This document shows, one piece after another, positions 19,155-28,718 of a stretch of DNA of 64,000 nt. This stretch comes from Roseateles sp. YR242. Lineage in GTDB: Bacteria > Pseudomonadota > Gammaproteobacteria > Burkholderiales > Burkholderiaceae_C. Where the stretch lies: positions 372,001-436,000 of the forward strand of contig NZ_FOAV01000003.1 of NCBI RefSeq assembly GCF_900109745.1, written 5' to 3'. A program made the position numbers and the translations under genes. How positions within the stretch are numbered: the first letter of the stretch is position 1; every line of letters starts with the position of its first letter. The notes beneath the pieces were generated by a model that was not told the origin of the DNA, made no database searches, and saw nothing but the letters and a program-made list of their open reading frames with translations.

Positions 19155-19640
19155 ATGCTGCCCAGACTCACGGTCACGCTCATGTGCGCTGCTGCTTCCA
19201 TCCACACGTCCTGGGCTGCAGAGCCCATGGCGCAGCCCGCTCAGCAGATCACCCTGGCGGGCACTGCTCCGTCAGTCCCTGCGCCGGCGGAATTCTTCAC
19301 CGGCAAGGTGCGTATCGACCCGGTGTACGCGGCCAACAACGACATCAATGCGTCAGGCAGCCTCGTGACCTTCGAGCCCGGGGCGAGGTCGAACTGGCAC
19401 ACCCATCCGAAGGGGCAGTACCTGGTGGTGACGTCCGGTGTCGGCCTGGTGCAGGAATGGGGCAGGCCAACCCAAGTGATCCGACCTGGCGATGTCGTCT
19501 GGTGCCCGCCCGGCGTCAAGCACTGGCACGGCGCGGGCCCGAACACGGCCATGACGCACATGGCCGTCACCGGCACGCTCGCTGGCCAGAACGTCCACTG
19601 GCTGGAGAAGGTCGGCGATGAGCAGTACCTCGCTCCCTGA
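19155..19640 (+). CDS. Exported cupin-domain protein
   Basis: A 161-residue protein with a signal peptide (MLPRLTVTLMCAAASIHTSW, cleavage near AA/EP), so predicted periplasmic. The single cupin has motif 1 [17 protein letters not shown] and motif 2 GDVVWCPPGVKHWHGA, giving the usual metal-binding His residues. It closely resembles the second cupin of the operon (20420-20836), which lacks a signal peptide; both share PAEFFTG(K/T)VRIDP and WxE(K/P)VxxxQYLA. The 3' end overlaps the next gene by 23 bp, indicating translational coupling. Confidence 0.88.
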   Translation: MLPRLTVTLMCAAASIHTSWAAEPMAQPAQQITLAGTAPSVPAPAEFFTGKVRIDPVYAANNDINASGSLVTFEPGARSNWHTHPKGQYLVVTSGVGLVQEWGRPTQVIRPGDVVWCPPGVKHWHGAGPNTAMTHMAVTGTLAGQNVHWLEKVGDEQYLAP

Positions 19641-20394
19641 CGTCGGCGGTATCCGCCGGCGTGCGCTTCTGGGAATGGCGCTTGTCGACCTCATTCCTGG
19701 GAGCGCCGCCGCGACAACCCCCACCCCCCACCCGACAGGAATTCTGATGACTGACTCAAGGCTTTCCGCCAGGCAACTGGCCATCGGCCCGATCGCGGCC
19801 AGCATGGCTTCGGGCCACATGTCCGCCTTGTCAGCGGCCGTGAACAGAGGGCTCGATGCCGGCCTGAGCATCGCCGAAACGAAGGAGGTGCTGGTGCAGC
19901 TCTATGCCTATGCCGGCTTCCCGCGTGCATTGAATGCGCTGGGGGAGTTGATGAACGTGGTGAACGAGCGCCGTGCGCGTGGGCTGCGGGATGAGCCCGG
20001 ACGTGATGCCGGGCCCGTTCCCGTCGGACCGGCACTGCTGGAGGCCGGCACGGCCAACCAGACGCAGCTGGCGGGCGGGCCGGTGAAAGGGCCGCTGTTC
20101 GAGTTCGCCCCTGCGATCGACCGGTTCCTGAAGACCCACCTGTTCGGCGACATCTTCGTCCGAGACAACCTCGACTGGCCCAGCCGCGAACTGGCCACGG
20201 TGGCGGCCTTGTCGGCGCTGCCGGGCGTTGAATCGCAGTTGCTCGCGCACGTCCGCATCAGCCTCCATGTCGGCTTGACCATCGGTCAGCTGAGCCAACT
20301 TGCTGATGCGCTATCCGCCAGCGGCGACACCGCGAGCAGCCAGCAACTGAACGCAGCGCTAGCCCAGCCGACCTGGGCGGCCACGAAACCGTAA
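19618..20394 (+). CDS. Carboxymuconolactone decarboxylase (CMD)-family protein with possible Tat signal
   Basis: A 258-residue protein with two CMD-fold repeats: [20 protein letters not shown] in the first and [20 protein letters not shown] in the second, joined by [20 protein letters not shown]. No CxxC pair is present, so it is not an AhpD-type peroxidase. Starting at 19618 the N-terminus reads [20 protein letters not shown], a plausible twin-arginine signal. An alternative start at 19747 ([10 protein letters not shown]) would give a cytoplasmic protein. Co-operonic with SDR and cupins, a gene set often seen together; possibly quinone or lactone chemistry. Confidence 0.88.
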   Translation: MSSTSLPDVGGIRRRALLGMALVDLIPGSAAATTPTPHPTGILMTDSRLSARQLAIGPIAASMASGHMSALSAAVNRGLDAGLSIAETKEVLVQLYAYAGFPRALNALGELMNVVNERRARGLRDEPGRDAGPVPVGPALLEAGTANQTQLAGGPVKGPLFEFAPAIDRFLKTHLFGDIFVRDNLDWPSRELATVAALSALPGVESQLLAHVRISLHVGLTIGQLSQLADALSASGDTASSQQLNAALAQPTWAATKP

Positions 20395-20419
20395 CCCTCA
20401 ACCTGTTCAAGGAATCACC

Positions 20420-20836
20420 ATGCATCTCAAACGAGCAGGCTCCCAGCCCTCCCAGAAGGGCCCCGCCGAGTTTTTCACCGGTACCGTGCGCATCGACCCG
20501 CTGAACGCCCCACCGGCGCCGGCACGCGTCTCTTGCGCCAGCGTGACCTTCGAGCCGGGCGCCCGCTCCAACTGGCACACACATCCGCTGGGTCAGACGC
20601 TGATCGTGACCGCCGGCTGTGGCTGGACCCAGTGCGAAGGCGAACCCATTGTCGAAATCCGCGCCGGCGACGTGATCTGGTGCCCGCCGGGACACAAGCA
20701 TTGGCATGGCGCCTCGCCGACCACCGCCATGACCCACATCGCGGTGCAGGAGGCGCTGGACGGGAAGAACGTCATCTGGATGGAGCCCGTCACCGAGGCC
20801 CAGTATCTGGCCGGTCCCGCTCAAGCGTCGCCATGA
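20420..20836 (+). CDS. Cupin-domain protein (cytoplasmic paralogue)
   Basis: A 138-residue single cupin, with AAGGA about seven bases before the ATG. Motif 1 is [17 protein letters not shown] and motif 2 [16 protein letters not shown]. It is paralogous to the exported cupin at 19155-19640, suggesting gene duplication with one copy sent to the periplasm. Last gene of the SDR-cupin-CMD-cupin operon. The reaction is unknown. Confidence 0.88.
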   Translation: MHLKRAGSQPSQKGPAEFFTGTVRIDPLNAPPAPARVSCASVTFEPGARSNWHTHPLGQTLIVTAGCGWTQCEGEPIVEIRAGDVIWCPPGHKHWHGASPTTAMTHIAVQEALDGKNVIWMEPVTEAQYLAGPAQASP

Positions 20837-20938
20837 ACGGATTCGGCGCGGCAACGGCGGGCCCGCCAGCCTGCGCAGCGGAGGGTCTCGACACCACACA
20901 CCCGCAGCGGATGAGTTGAAAGTGGAATGACGGCGCGA

Positions 20939-20980
20939 GGGGGGATGAGGGGGAGCGCCCTCCCCCCATCAGCCCACCCC
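20939..20980. repeat. GC-rich inverted repeat after the cupin gene
   Basis: A GGGGGAGCGCCCTCCCCC-type hairpin lies about 110 bp after the cupin operon. It has no T-run, so it may be a factor-dependent or bidirectional transcription boundary. The rest of the 229 bp between 20837 and 21065 shows no gene. Confidence 0.35.
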
Positions 20981-21065
20981 TTAGCGGGCTGCCCGGCCGG
21001 GGTCAGGCATCGGACAGTGAAAGGCTTCTTCCACTGACCACGGCCGGGGCCTGCGCCTCCACGTC

Positions 21066-21443
21066 ATGACCACTTCCCGAGATCCCTCCCGAGACCTGTC
21101 CCGCCCCCCTTCACGAACCCCATCCCGAGATTCATCGCGCCAACCGCCGCGAGACCCCTCCGGGGTTCAGCCCCAGCAGATGGCTCGGCCCGTCAGGACG
21201 GGCGCGTCCCCCGCCAGCCAGGCTGTTGACACCGTGTCGAACGACCCTGCCGCCCCCCACGGCACCGACGCCCACAGCTGGTTCGACTCCAGCTACGTGT
21301 TGCAGCGTGGCCTGGAGGTGCGGGAGATCAGTGCGCGGGAGTGGCTGCTGCTGACGTCTGAGCCCAAGCCACCAGGCCAGCCGCCCGGCGATGCATCTCA
21401 TGACGGGTGTACGGATGCTCGCGGCCCGACAGCGCCAGGCTGA
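21066..21443 (+). CDS. Hypothetical protein with Ser-Arg-rich N-terminus
   Basis: A 125-residue frame from ATG 21066. The first 30 residues are a repeated (R)xPSR pattern (RDPSRDLSRPPSRTPSRDSS). The middle contains DAHSWFDSSYVLQRGLEVRE, which looks like a conserved small-protein core seen in Burkholderiales but of unknown role. The last 116 bp overlap the 3' end of the PAP2 gene on the other strand, so one of the two C-termini is probably longer than functional. Predicted cytoplasmic, largely disordered. Confidence 0.5.
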   Translation: MTTSRDPSRDLSRPPSRTPSRDSSRQPPRDPSGVQPQQMARPVRTGASPASQAVDTVSNDPAAPHGTDAHSWFDSSYVLQRGLEVREISAREWLLLTSEPKPPGQPPGDASHDGCTDARGPTAPG

Positions 21444-22047
21444 GCGTGGTGACCCATTGGTGGGTGCGTGGCGGTGGCGCGATCCATGGCGCGGCAAAAA
21501 GCAGGGCCACCATCAGTACCGACAGGCCGGCACTGCGGCGCAGCACCCGCACGGAGGTTTCACCATCGGTGCCGGGGCGAGCCTCCCAGAGCGCAAATAG
21601 CGCCACGGCGGCCCCCAGGTCGAACCCCAGCAGCGCTTCGGAAACCGAATGCGCCCCCACGGGCAAACGGGAATAGGCGATGAGCGCCGCCAGGCCCAGG
21701 GCCACGCACAGCCCCAGCGCCCGCAGCCGGGCCGAGCGGACCGCCTGCAGGCCCAGCCAGGCCAGCAGCGGGAAGATGGCGGATGCACACACGGCGTGGC
21801 CGGAAAAGCCGGTGAAGTCCCAGGAAGCAATACCCAGTTCCCAGCCCATGAACGCCACCTTGGACAGCAGCGTCAGGCCAAAGACCAGCACGAAGCCAGT
21901 CACCCAGCGCCGGACCACCAGCCGCTGCCGCTTGCAGGCCCAGAGGCCGGCCATGGCCATGGCGGCCAGCGGCAGGAGGGCTTGCGCTTCACCCAGCCGG
22001 GTGAGCACATGCCAGAAAGGAAGGTAAGGGGATGGCGCCAGCAGCAT
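21328..22047 (-). CDS. PAP2-family phosphatase (membrane)
   Basis: About 239 residues, multi-spanning. The phosphatase motifs are visible: KR near the third segment, FTGFSGHAVCASA (PSGH motif 2) and SRLPVGAHSVSEALLG (SRxxxGxHxxxE, with Glu instead of the common Asp). Such proteins hydrolyse lipid phosphates such as undecaprenyl diphosphate or phosphatidate in the inner membrane. The start at 22047 (MLLAPSPYLPFWH) is preferred over 22110 because homology-like sequence begins there. The tail overlaps the neighbouring hypothetical gene. Confidence 0.82.
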   Translation of the reverse strand: MLLAPSPYLPFWHVLTRLGEAQALLPLAAMAMAGLWACKRQRLVVRRWVTGFVLVFGLTLLSKVAFMGWELGIASWDFTGFSGHAVCASAIFPLLAWLGLQAVRSARLRALGLCVALGLAALIAYSRLPVGAHSVSEALLGFDLGAAVALFALWEARPGTDGETSVRVLRRSAGLSVLMVALLFAAPWIAPPPRTHQWVTTLSLALSGREHPYTRHEMHRRAAGLVAWAQTSAAATPAH

Positions 22048-22130
22048 CGGATCCGTACGGTGGGGCAAGGCTTGGAAGCCGAGCAGCTTACCGTGTCCTG
22101 CCACCCCCACCGAGGCACGCCGTCACACCA

Positions 22131-24443
22131 TCAGGCCAGTTGCAGCCGCTTCAGCGGCGGCCGGCGCAAGGCTTCCGGCGGAACGGTGGGCACAAACTCC
22201 TCGGACGGCATCGGGCGGCCATACAACCAGCCCTGCGCCCAGTCGCAACCCTCGCGGCGCAGCCATTGCGCCTGCTCCTCGGTCTCTACGCCCTCGGCCA
22301 GCACATCCATCTGCAAGCTGCGGGCCAGCACGATGATGGTGCGGGCAATGGCCGCCACGTTGGCGTCACTGCTGAGCTCGTTGACGAAGCTGCGGTCAAT
22401 CTTGAGCGTATTCACCGGCATGCGCTTGAGATACGCCAGCGACGAGTAACCGGTGCCGAAATCGTCGATCGCCACCCGCACGCCGCGCTTGGCCAGCCGG
22501 CTCAACAGGCTGATCGCCTGTTCGGCATCTTCCAGGAGCAGGCTCTCGGTGACCTCGAGCTCCAGCGCGTGGGGCGGGCAGCCGGTGTCGGCCAGGATGA
22601 AGTCCAGCGTGTCGATGAAGTCCGGCTGGCGCAGCTGGCGCGCAGAGACATTCACGGCCACCTGCTGGGGCTTGCCCTCCTGCCCCTGCCAACGTGTCAC
22701 CTGCGCGCAGGCCTGCTCCAGCACCCAACGGCCGATGGGAATGATGAGCCCGGTTTCCTCGGCCAGCGGAATGAAGTCGGCTGGCGAGATCGGGCCGCGG
22801 GTCGGATGGCGCCAGCGCAACAGCGCCTCGGCACCGATGAGCGAGCCATCGGACAGGCGCACCTGCGGCTGGTATTCGAGACGGAACTGCGCCGCCTCAT
22901 TGGCCTGGCGCAGCGCATGCGTCAGCTCAAAACGCTGCTGCACCGCCTGCGTCAGTTCCGGACGGTAGGACTGCACCGAGCCCCGCGCCTGCAGCTTGGC
23001 CCGGCACATGGCCACCTCGGCATTGCGCAGCAGTTCATCCACCTGCACGCCGTCCGCCGGGAACAGCGCCAGACCGACGCTGGCGCCCACATTGAAGCGG
23101 TGATGGTCGATGACGATCGGTTCGTCCATGGCCTGGATGAGACGGTCGCCCAGGCGCATGGCGGTCTCTTCATCCACCAGGCCGGAGAGCACCACCACGA
23201 ACTCATCGGCGCCCACCCGCGCCACCGAATCGGACAGGCGCACCACGTTGACAAACCGCGCCGCGGCCGTCAGCAGCACCTGGTCGCCAGCGGCATGGCC
23301 GGCGATGTCGTTGACGTCGCGGAAACCGTCCAGATCTATATAGAGAACGGCCACACAGGTGTGGTCGCGCTGCGCGGTGCCAATCTGGCGGGCAATGCGG
23401 TCCCGCAGCAGCGCGGCGTTGGGCAGGCCGGTCAGGCTGTCGTGCAGCGACTGATGCAGCAGCTCCGCCTCGGTCATCTTGATGCGCGAGATGTCGGTCA
23501 GCACGCTCAGGTAGCTGAACTGCGAGGGCTGGCCCGCACCGGCCGCATCTCCGGGCACCTTCACAAAGGTGGCCCACATCGGAATGGCATCGCCATTGCG
23601 GTGACGTTCGGTCACCTCACCGCTCCATTTGCCGTCGCGTTCCACCTCGGCCCAGAGGGCGCGCAGCTTGTCGGGGTCCTGCTCGCCCTCGCGCAACATG
23701 AGCGGGCGCGTGCCCAGCAAATCTTCGCGGCTGTGGCCAGTGATGGTGCACAGGGCCGGGTTCACGTCGCAGATGCGCAACTGTTCGTCCAGCATCATGA
23801 TGCCTTCGCCGCAGTGCTCATACACGGTCGCGGCACGCCGAGCGGCCTCGGTGGCCCGCTGCAGTTCGGTGACGTCACGCGCAATGGCCACCTGGCCCAG
23901 GATCTGGCCCTCGTCGCTCACCTCGGCGCTCTGGACATCCATGCAGCGGGAACGGCCCTGCTCATCCACGCGCCAGGTCAACACCCGGTCCGTGTCGCCT
24001 CCGGTATGCCACTGGGGAGGCCGCAACAGTTGGTCGTCCCGGCGCCCGAGCAGCTCACCTTCGGTCATGCCGACCAGGCGTTCAAAGGCGGGGTTGCACC
24101 CTTCATAGGCGCCAGCGGCGTCCTTGAAATACAGGGGGTCCGGGATGGCGTTGAGCAAGGCGCTCAGGCGGGCCCGCTCCTGACGCACCCGGCGCAGCTC
24201 TTCGCGGCGGCGGTGCAGGCGCTGGCGCTGCTGGAAGAACACACTCACCATCCAGCCCATGGCCACGCCACCGACCACGCAGGTCAGACCGAGCCAGAAC
24301 ACCGTGCCCTCAGGCGCAAGCACGGTTTGCACCGGGCTCAACGGCGCGGCCACGGCGCTGCCGGCCCACCCGGGCAGCAGCACACTCATGATCGGCACGG
24401 ACACACACCTGCTTCCCCAGCGACGGTTCAGGCGAATACGCAT
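22131..24443 (-). CDS. PAS-PAS-GGDEF-EAL cyclic-di-GMP signalling protein
   Basis: A 770-residue membrane protein. Residues about 1-35 are signal-like, and a transmembrane helix lies near 48-68 ([20 protein letters not shown]). Two PAS domains follow ([40 protein letters not shown]). The GGDEF motif is degenerate, RVGADEF, with a canonical inhibitory RxxD (RLSD) five residues before it. The EAL domain looks complete ([27 protein letters not shown]). It is therefore probably a c-di-GMP phosphodiesterase; cyclase activity is uncertain. Monocistronic, with an AT-rich tract just before the start. Confidence 0.92.
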   Translation of the reverse strand: MRIRLNRRWGSRCVSVPIMSVLLPGWAGSAVAAPLSPVQTVLAPEGTVFWLGLTCVVGGVAMGWMVSVFFQQRQRLHRRREELRRVRQERARLSALLNAIPDPLYFKDAAGAYEGCNPAFERLVGMTEGELLGRRDDQLLRPPQWHTGGDTDRVLTWRVDEQGRSRCMDVQSAEVSDEGQILGQVAIARDVTELQRATEAARRAATVYEHCGEGIMMLDEQLRICDVNPALCTITGHSREDLLGTRPLMLREGEQDPDKLRALWAEVERDGKWSGEVTERHRNGDAIPMWATFVKVPGDAAGAGQPSQFSYLSVLTDISRIKMTEAELLHQSLHDSLTGLPNAALLRDRIARQIGTAQRDHTCVAVLYIDLDGFRDVNDIAGHAAGDQVLLTAAARFVNVVRLSDSVARVGADEFVVVLSGLVDEETAMRLGDRLIQAMDEPIVIDHHRFNVGASVGLALFPADGVQVDELLRNAEVAMCRAKLQARGSVQSYRPELTQAVQQRFELTHALRQANEAAQFRLEYQPQVRLSDGSLIGAEALLRWRHPTRGPISPADFIPLAEETGLIIPIGRWVLEQACAQVTRWQGQEGKPQQVAVNVSARQLRQPDFIDTLDFILADTGCPPHALELEVTESLLLEDAEQAISLLSRLAKRGVRVAIDDFGTGYSSLAYLKRMPVNTLKIDRSFVNELSSDANVAAIARTIIVLARSLQMDVLAEGVETEEQAQWLRREGCDWAQGWLYGRPMPSEEFVPTVPPEALRRPPLKRLQLA

Positions 24444-24861
24444 GGTTCACCTATATTTTTTTGGGGGATGGCAGCCCCTCCCCTTCTCTCTCACCACTAC
24501 GGAGTATGGTCGGCACCACGCCGCGCTAGCAGACCGTCACTGAAACTGCGAGCCCGGTTCGCTGCACGATTACACGTTTTACGTTCTCTTATAGATTGCT
24601 ACAGCTGGGCTGTTACCCTCAGCCTGTCTAAGCGGACTCTGTACGCGGATCGCCCGGGTCTCCGGGCCCTGTGGACGGGCGAGCGGTGACCACCGTATTT
24701 CTAAGCAGAAACCCGTGCTTTACCGGATCTGACATGGCTTCGTGAATACACTCGCGGTCTGTGTCCAGATTGATATCGAACTTCACACACCTGTCATGAC
24801 GCAACAAGCCTTAGCAACATGCACCCCGTCCAATGCCCCGAACCGGATTTGGAGTAGGACG
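24444..24861. other. Intergenic region between the GGDEF-EAL and DUF4397 genes
   Basis: A 418-bp region more AT-rich than its flanks near 24455-24470 and 24570-24600, holding the divergent promoters. A small hairpin, GCCCGG-GTCT-CCGGGC, lies at 24652-24667. I recognise no gene, tRNA or known riboswitch; a short in-frame ATG at 24742 precedes the DUF4397 gene but reads into unconserved sequence. Confidence 0.4.
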
Positions 24862-26148
24862 ATGCAATTCAAGACCTGGGCCTGGGGCCTGAGCGTGGCC
24901 TCCATGGCCCTTCTGACCGCCTGCGGCGGCGGCGGCGGCGGCAGCTCTGCCGATGTGCGCCTGCTCAACGCCAGCATCAGCTACGCCGCACTGGACATGG
25001 CCGTGGGTGATGACGAGACCGTCATCAACAGCAACATCGCCTACGCGGCGGTGGGTGACTACGGCAGTGTGAAGACCGATGATTCCGGCACCTACATCCA
25101 GAACTCCACCGTCGGCAGCACGCTGTACACGACGACGCCATCGCTGACCTCCGGCAAGAAGTACACGATGATCGCCTACGGCACCACCGGTGCCGTCAAG
25201 ACCACCCTGCTGCAGGAAAACCAGGACAACCCGGATGCCGGCAAGTCCAAGTTCCTGATCCTGAACCTGGCCCCTGACGCTGGCGCGGTCGACATCTACG
25301 AAACCGCCACCACCGTGACCGACCTGAACGATGCGGCCACCGTGGCCAGCAGCATCTCTGCCGGTTCCGGCACCGGCTACGCCTCGCTGAAGTCGGGCAC
25401 CTTCCGCTTCGTGGTCACGGCCGCTGGCGACAAGACCGACATCCGCCTGGAAATCCCGTCGCTGACCCTGCCTGATGCCGGTGTCTCGACCCTGGTCCTG
25501 ACCGGCTCGAACGGCGGCCTGCTGGTGAACGGCATGCAGCTGATCCAGCAGGGCGCGGTGACCAACTTCGCCAACAATACCGCCCGCGTGCGTGTGGTGT
25601 CCGGCCTGCCCACCAGCAACTCCGTCGCCGCCACCCTGGGCGGCACCGACCTGCTGAACGGCACCGCTGCGTCGCCGGCCATTGGTGCGTACACCAAGGT
25701 GACGGCGGGTACCCCTGCGCTGGCCGTGACGGTGAACGGCGCTGCCCTGGCTGCCGCCGCCCCCACCATCCAGGCTGGTTACGACTACACGGTGCTGGTC
25801 TATGGCGCCGTCGGTGCCCCGTCGCTGACGCTGCTGTCGGACGACAACAAGCTGCCAACAACCTCGACCAACGCCAAGATCCGCCTGATCAACGGCCTGA
25901 GCAACAGCACCGCTGGTGTGAACCTGAACGTCAACTACGCGGCCTACGCCTCGAACGTGACGGCGGGCTCGACCTCGGTGCCGGCCCAGATCGCTGCGGT
26001 GACCGACGCGCTGATGACCGTGACGACCACGTCCTCGACGCTGTTCACGCAGACCGACACCGACATCACCGCGAACAACGTCTACACCGTGTTCGTGCTG
26101 GGTGACGGCAACGGTACGGTTTCGGCTTCGCTGCGTCGCGAACGCTGA
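24862..26148 (+). CDS. DUF4397 lipoprotein
   Basis: A 428-residue lipoprotein. The signal ends LLTAC (lipobox) followed by a run of six Gly, the common CGGGGG linker of burkholderial outer-membrane lipoproteins. The mature part consists of repeated beta-sandwich units of about 100 residues, with recurring DVRLLNAS, ARVRVVSGLPTSNS and AKIRLINGLSNSTAG, hallmark DUF4397 repeats. The start at 24862 has TAGGA before it; an in-frame ATG at 24742 would disrupt the lipoprotein signal. Probably surface-associated; function unknown. A strong terminator follows. Confidence 0.88.
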   Translation: MQFKTWAWGLSVASMALLTACGGGGGGSSADVRLLNASISYAALDMAVGDDETVINSNIAYAAVGDYGSVKTDDSGTYIQNSTVGSTLYTTTPSLTSGKKYTMIAYGTTGAVKTTLLQENQDNPDAGKSKFLILNLAPDAGAVDIYETATTVTDLNDAATVASSISAGSGTGYASLKSGTFRFVVTAAGDKTDIRLEIPSLTLPDAGVSTLVLTGSNGGLLVNGMQLIQQGAVTNFANNTARVRVVSGLPTSNSVAATLGGTDLLNGTAASPAIGAYTKVTAGTPALAVTVNGAALAAAAPTIQAGYDYTVLVYGAVGAPSLTLLSDDNKLPTTSTNAKIRLINGLSNSTAGVNLNVNYAAYASNVTAGSTSVPAQIAAVTDALMTVTTTSSTLFTQTDTDITANNVYTVFVLGDGNGTVSASLRRER

Positions 26149-26174
26149 TCAGCGTTAACTAGATCCTCCCTGTT

Positions 26175-26210
26175 GGCCACGACCTCGCAAGAGGCGTGGC
26201 CATTTTTTTT
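26175..26210 (+). terminator. Rho-independent terminator of the DUF4397 gene
   Basis: Stem GGCCACGACCTC / GAGGCGTGGCC with a GCAA tetraloop (one bulged A), followed directly by eight T residues at 26203-26210. A textbook intrinsic terminator 27 bp after the stop codon. Confidence 0.92.
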
Positions 26211-26230
26211 GGGATGGCAAGATCACACCT

Positions 26231-26971
26231 ATGGATGACTTGCCGGTTCCCACCACGTTGCAGCTGCGCCGGCTCCGCCAGCAGTGGCGGTCGGCCGGCT
26301 GGCCGTGCCAGGACATGCTGGAGCTGGAATTGCTCGCCTGCGGCTGGCTGGAACGGCTGCGCGATGGCCACGGGCGGGAGACGCTGCGGCTGACAGATGC
26401 CGGTATCGCGGTGCTGCATGCCGGGTTTCAGAAGAACCGGGGGCTGCGGGACCGGCACGAGACCCTGGTGGCGCGCATGGCGGTGGAGTTGCAGCGCGCG
26501 GGGCGCCTGGTGTGGCGGGGGCTGTCGCTACGCGCCGGCCTGTTGCGCGAGGACGATCCAGCTCGGATGCGCTGGGTGAATGCGATGCCCGACCTGTATT
26601 CAGTCCGGAACACCACCGTCGAGGACTACCTGGAAGCGGCGGTGCACGAGATCAAGGTGAGCCGTGCCGACCTGCTGGGTGAGTTGCGCCGGCCCGCCAA
26701 GGCCCAGGCCTACCTGGCGCTGAGCAGCCAGTGCTGGTACGTGATCAAGGCCGGCATTGCCCATCCGGAGGAGATCCCTGCGGCGTTTGGCGTGCTCATT
26801 GCGCATGAAGGCATCCAGGGGGGCGGGACCATGCACTTTGAACTGGCCCGTCCCGCACCTCGGCGGGCGCAGCGGCCGGACTTCGGGACCTGGATGGCCC
26901 TGGCCCGGGCCACGCCGGTACCGTCACCACTGGACGACGGTCAGGACGGGTTGCCGGACGCAGGGCCCTGA
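26231..26971 (+). CDS. Hypothetical protein with candidate PD-(D/E)XK nuclease-like domain
   Basis: A 246-residue protein. The N-terminal 80 residues look like a winged helix (LQLRRLRQQWRSAGWPCQDM, ETLRLTDAGIAVLHAGF). The C-terminal part holds PDLYSV (D121), then HEIKVSRADL (E140, K142), then YLALSSQCWYVIKAG. The spacing D-X18-E-X-K plus a following YV(I)-strand matches the PD-(D/E)XK fold used by restriction and DNA-repair nucleases such as MmcB. I do not recognise a named family. It begins 20 bp after the terminator and converges on the thioredoxin gene. Confidence 0.6.
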   Translation: MDDLPVPTTLQLRRLRQQWRSAGWPCQDMLELELLACGWLERLRDGHGRETLRLTDAGIAVLHAGFQKNRGLRDRHETLVARMAVELQRAGRLVWRGLSLRAGLLREDDPARMRWVNAMPDLYSVRNTTVEDYLEAAVHEIKVSRADLLGELRRPAKAQAYLALSSQCWYVIKAGIAHPEEIPAAFGVLIAHEGIQGGGTMHFELARPAPRRAQRPDFGTWMALARATPVPSPLDDGQDGLPDAGP

Positions 26972-26988
26972 ACCTGTCGGCCGCGGCC

Positions 26989-28566
26989 TCACCCCTTCTT
27001 GAGGATGCCTTCGCAAACTGCCTTGTCCGACTGCTCCTGCTTGGCGCAGACGCCGTCCAGCTGGGTGCGCAGGCGGGTCAGGCTGGCAGTGTGCTGGCCC
27101 TTGGCATTCCAGGCATTGAGCTGGCTGCCCACCTTCTGCAGGGCTCGGGCACTGCGCTCATAAAACGCGCCCTTGTCCTTCTCCGCCTCGGCGAGCAACT
27201 GGGCCGCCGCCTTCTCGATACGGGCCGAGTCCTGCGGTGTCAGCTCCACCAGCGCGGTCAGGTAGCTGGAGCCCCATTGCAGGCGGGTGGCGGGGCCTTC
27301 GCTCTTGTTGAAGGCCTCTTCATACCAGCGCAGCGCCTCTTCGGTGCGGCCCTGCTTGCGGGCATTGCCGCCCAGGTAGCTCATCAGGTAATACGGCGAG
27401 TGGCTCTTGGCCAGGCTGGCCTTGAGCAAGGCATCGCTGTCGGCCCACAGGCCGGCACGGCCCAGCACATGGGCCGCCGAGGTGATTACCGCCTGACGCT
27501 CATAACCGTCGGTGACCTCCTGGTCCACCTTGGCGGCGGCCGCCTTCACTTCACTCAGCAGCGCTGCATCCAGCTTGGGGTTCAACGCCGTCTTGGGTTC
27601 ATCCAGGCGCGCCAGTTCCACACGGGCCAGCAAGGCCTGCAGGCGGTCCGCACGCGACAGGGTGGTGTCGGCCTGGAAGCGCTTCAGCGCGGTGTCCAGG
27701 CGCGGCACCAGCGCCTGGCGCTCCGGCCCGGCCGCAGGGGCCAGCGCCAGGGCGATGTCGTCGGCATAGTTGGCCAGCACGTCGACCTGCACGCGGGAAG
27801 CCGCAGGGTCGGCCAGCACCTTGTCCACACGGGCGCGCAGGGCAGCGTCCGGCTTCAGGCCCTTGCCGCCTTCATTGGACGCCAGCGCCTTGAGCCACAG
27901 GCGGGTGCTGGTGTCGTCATCCACGCCCTGGCTGGCCTGGGCCAGCCTGGCGAGCAACGCCGCACGTTGAGTGGCCGGCACCAGTTGCTGTTCATCGGTT
28001 TCCCAGCCGTAGAAGCCCAGCAGCTTCCACTCACTCACCGACAGCTTGCGGCCGGCCTGCGCGTCCGCCAGCACGGTCTTCACGGGACGGCCACCAGCCA
28101 GGCCCAGCTGCAACACATGGAGCACCTGCGCGGCATCGGCCTCGCCCGGCAACCGGGTCAGTTCCTGGCCACCATTGCTGAACAGGATGAGCGTCGGATA
28201 ACCACGCACCTTGAACCGCGCGCCCAGGCGCTGGGCGCCGGGGTTGTCGCCATCGATATGTACCGCCACGAAGGCACGCGACTGCTCGATGAAATCGGCG
28301 CGGTTGAACAGGGTGGCCTTGAGCTGGTTGCAAGGCGGGCACCATTTGGCACCCCAATACAGCAGCACCGGCTTCTTCTCGTTGCGGGCCTGGGCGAAGG
28401 CGCGTTCGATGTCAGTGTCTCCCGACGCCTCCTGCCAGGCCACGGCGGCGCTGGCACTCGCGGCCAGGCTGGCCGGCATGAAAGCGGGGACGGTCCCCAT
28501 GGCCGTCACGGCGGCGGCCAGCAGGGTCACGCGCAGGGCGCGGTGGATGGAGTGCGTACGGGTCAT
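26989..28566 (-). CDS. Exported thioredoxin-fold protein with long helical C-terminus
   Basis: 525 residues from ATG 28566. A signal peptide (ALRVTLLAAAVTAMGTVPAF...) indicates the periplasm. A thioredoxin domain at about residues 50-160 carries the CxxC motif in WGAKWCPPCNQLK and the cis-Pro segment VRGYPTLILFSNGG. The remaining 350 residues are Ala/Leu-rich and helical, apparently TPR-like (EEALRWYEEAFNKSEGPATR). A long upstream in-frame extension to 28959 is unsupported. Likely a thiol-disulfide protein for envelope proteins; partners unknown. Confidence 0.85.
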   Translation of the reverse strand: MTRTHSIHRALRVTLLAAAVTAMGTVPAFMPASLAASASAAVAWQEASGDTDIERAFAQARNEKKPVLLYWGAKWCPPCNQLKATLFNRADFIEQSRAFVAVHIDGDNPGAQRLGARFKVRGYPTLILFSNGGQELTRLPGEADAAQVLHVLQLGLAGGRPVKTVLADAQAGRKLSVSEWKLLGFYGWETDEQQLVPATQRAALLARLAQASQGVDDDTSTRLWLKALASNEGGKGLKPDAALRARVDKVLADPAASRVQVDVLANYADDIALALAPAAGPERQALVPRLDTALKRFQADTTLSRADRLQALLARVELARLDEPKTALNPKLDAALLSEVKAAAAKVDQEVTDGYERQAVITSAAHVLGRAGLWADSDALLKASLAKSHSPYYLMSYLGGNARKQGRTEEALRWYEEAFNKSEGPATRLQWGSSYLTALVELTPQDSARIEKAAAQLLAEAEKDKGAFYERSARALQKVGSQLNAWNAKGQHTASLTRLRTQLDGVCAKQEQSDKAVCEGILKKG

Positions 28567-28718
28567 GGCGCCATTGTGGCGCGATCCCTTCAGCGCAGAT
28601 ATGCGGGTGGCTTCTAAGCAAACATGGTCAGGCGGCTCAAGCCGTCCACCAGACGCACGCCTGGCGCCTGGTGGCCGTCCCCCGAAGCTCCTGGAAAAGC
28701 GCCCGGCGCTCTGGCATA

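Noticed and set aside
22032-24689. Long open frame antisense to the GGDEF-EAL gene
   Set aside because: No recognisable domain and wholly overlaps a gene with clear PAS, GGDEF and EAL motifs.
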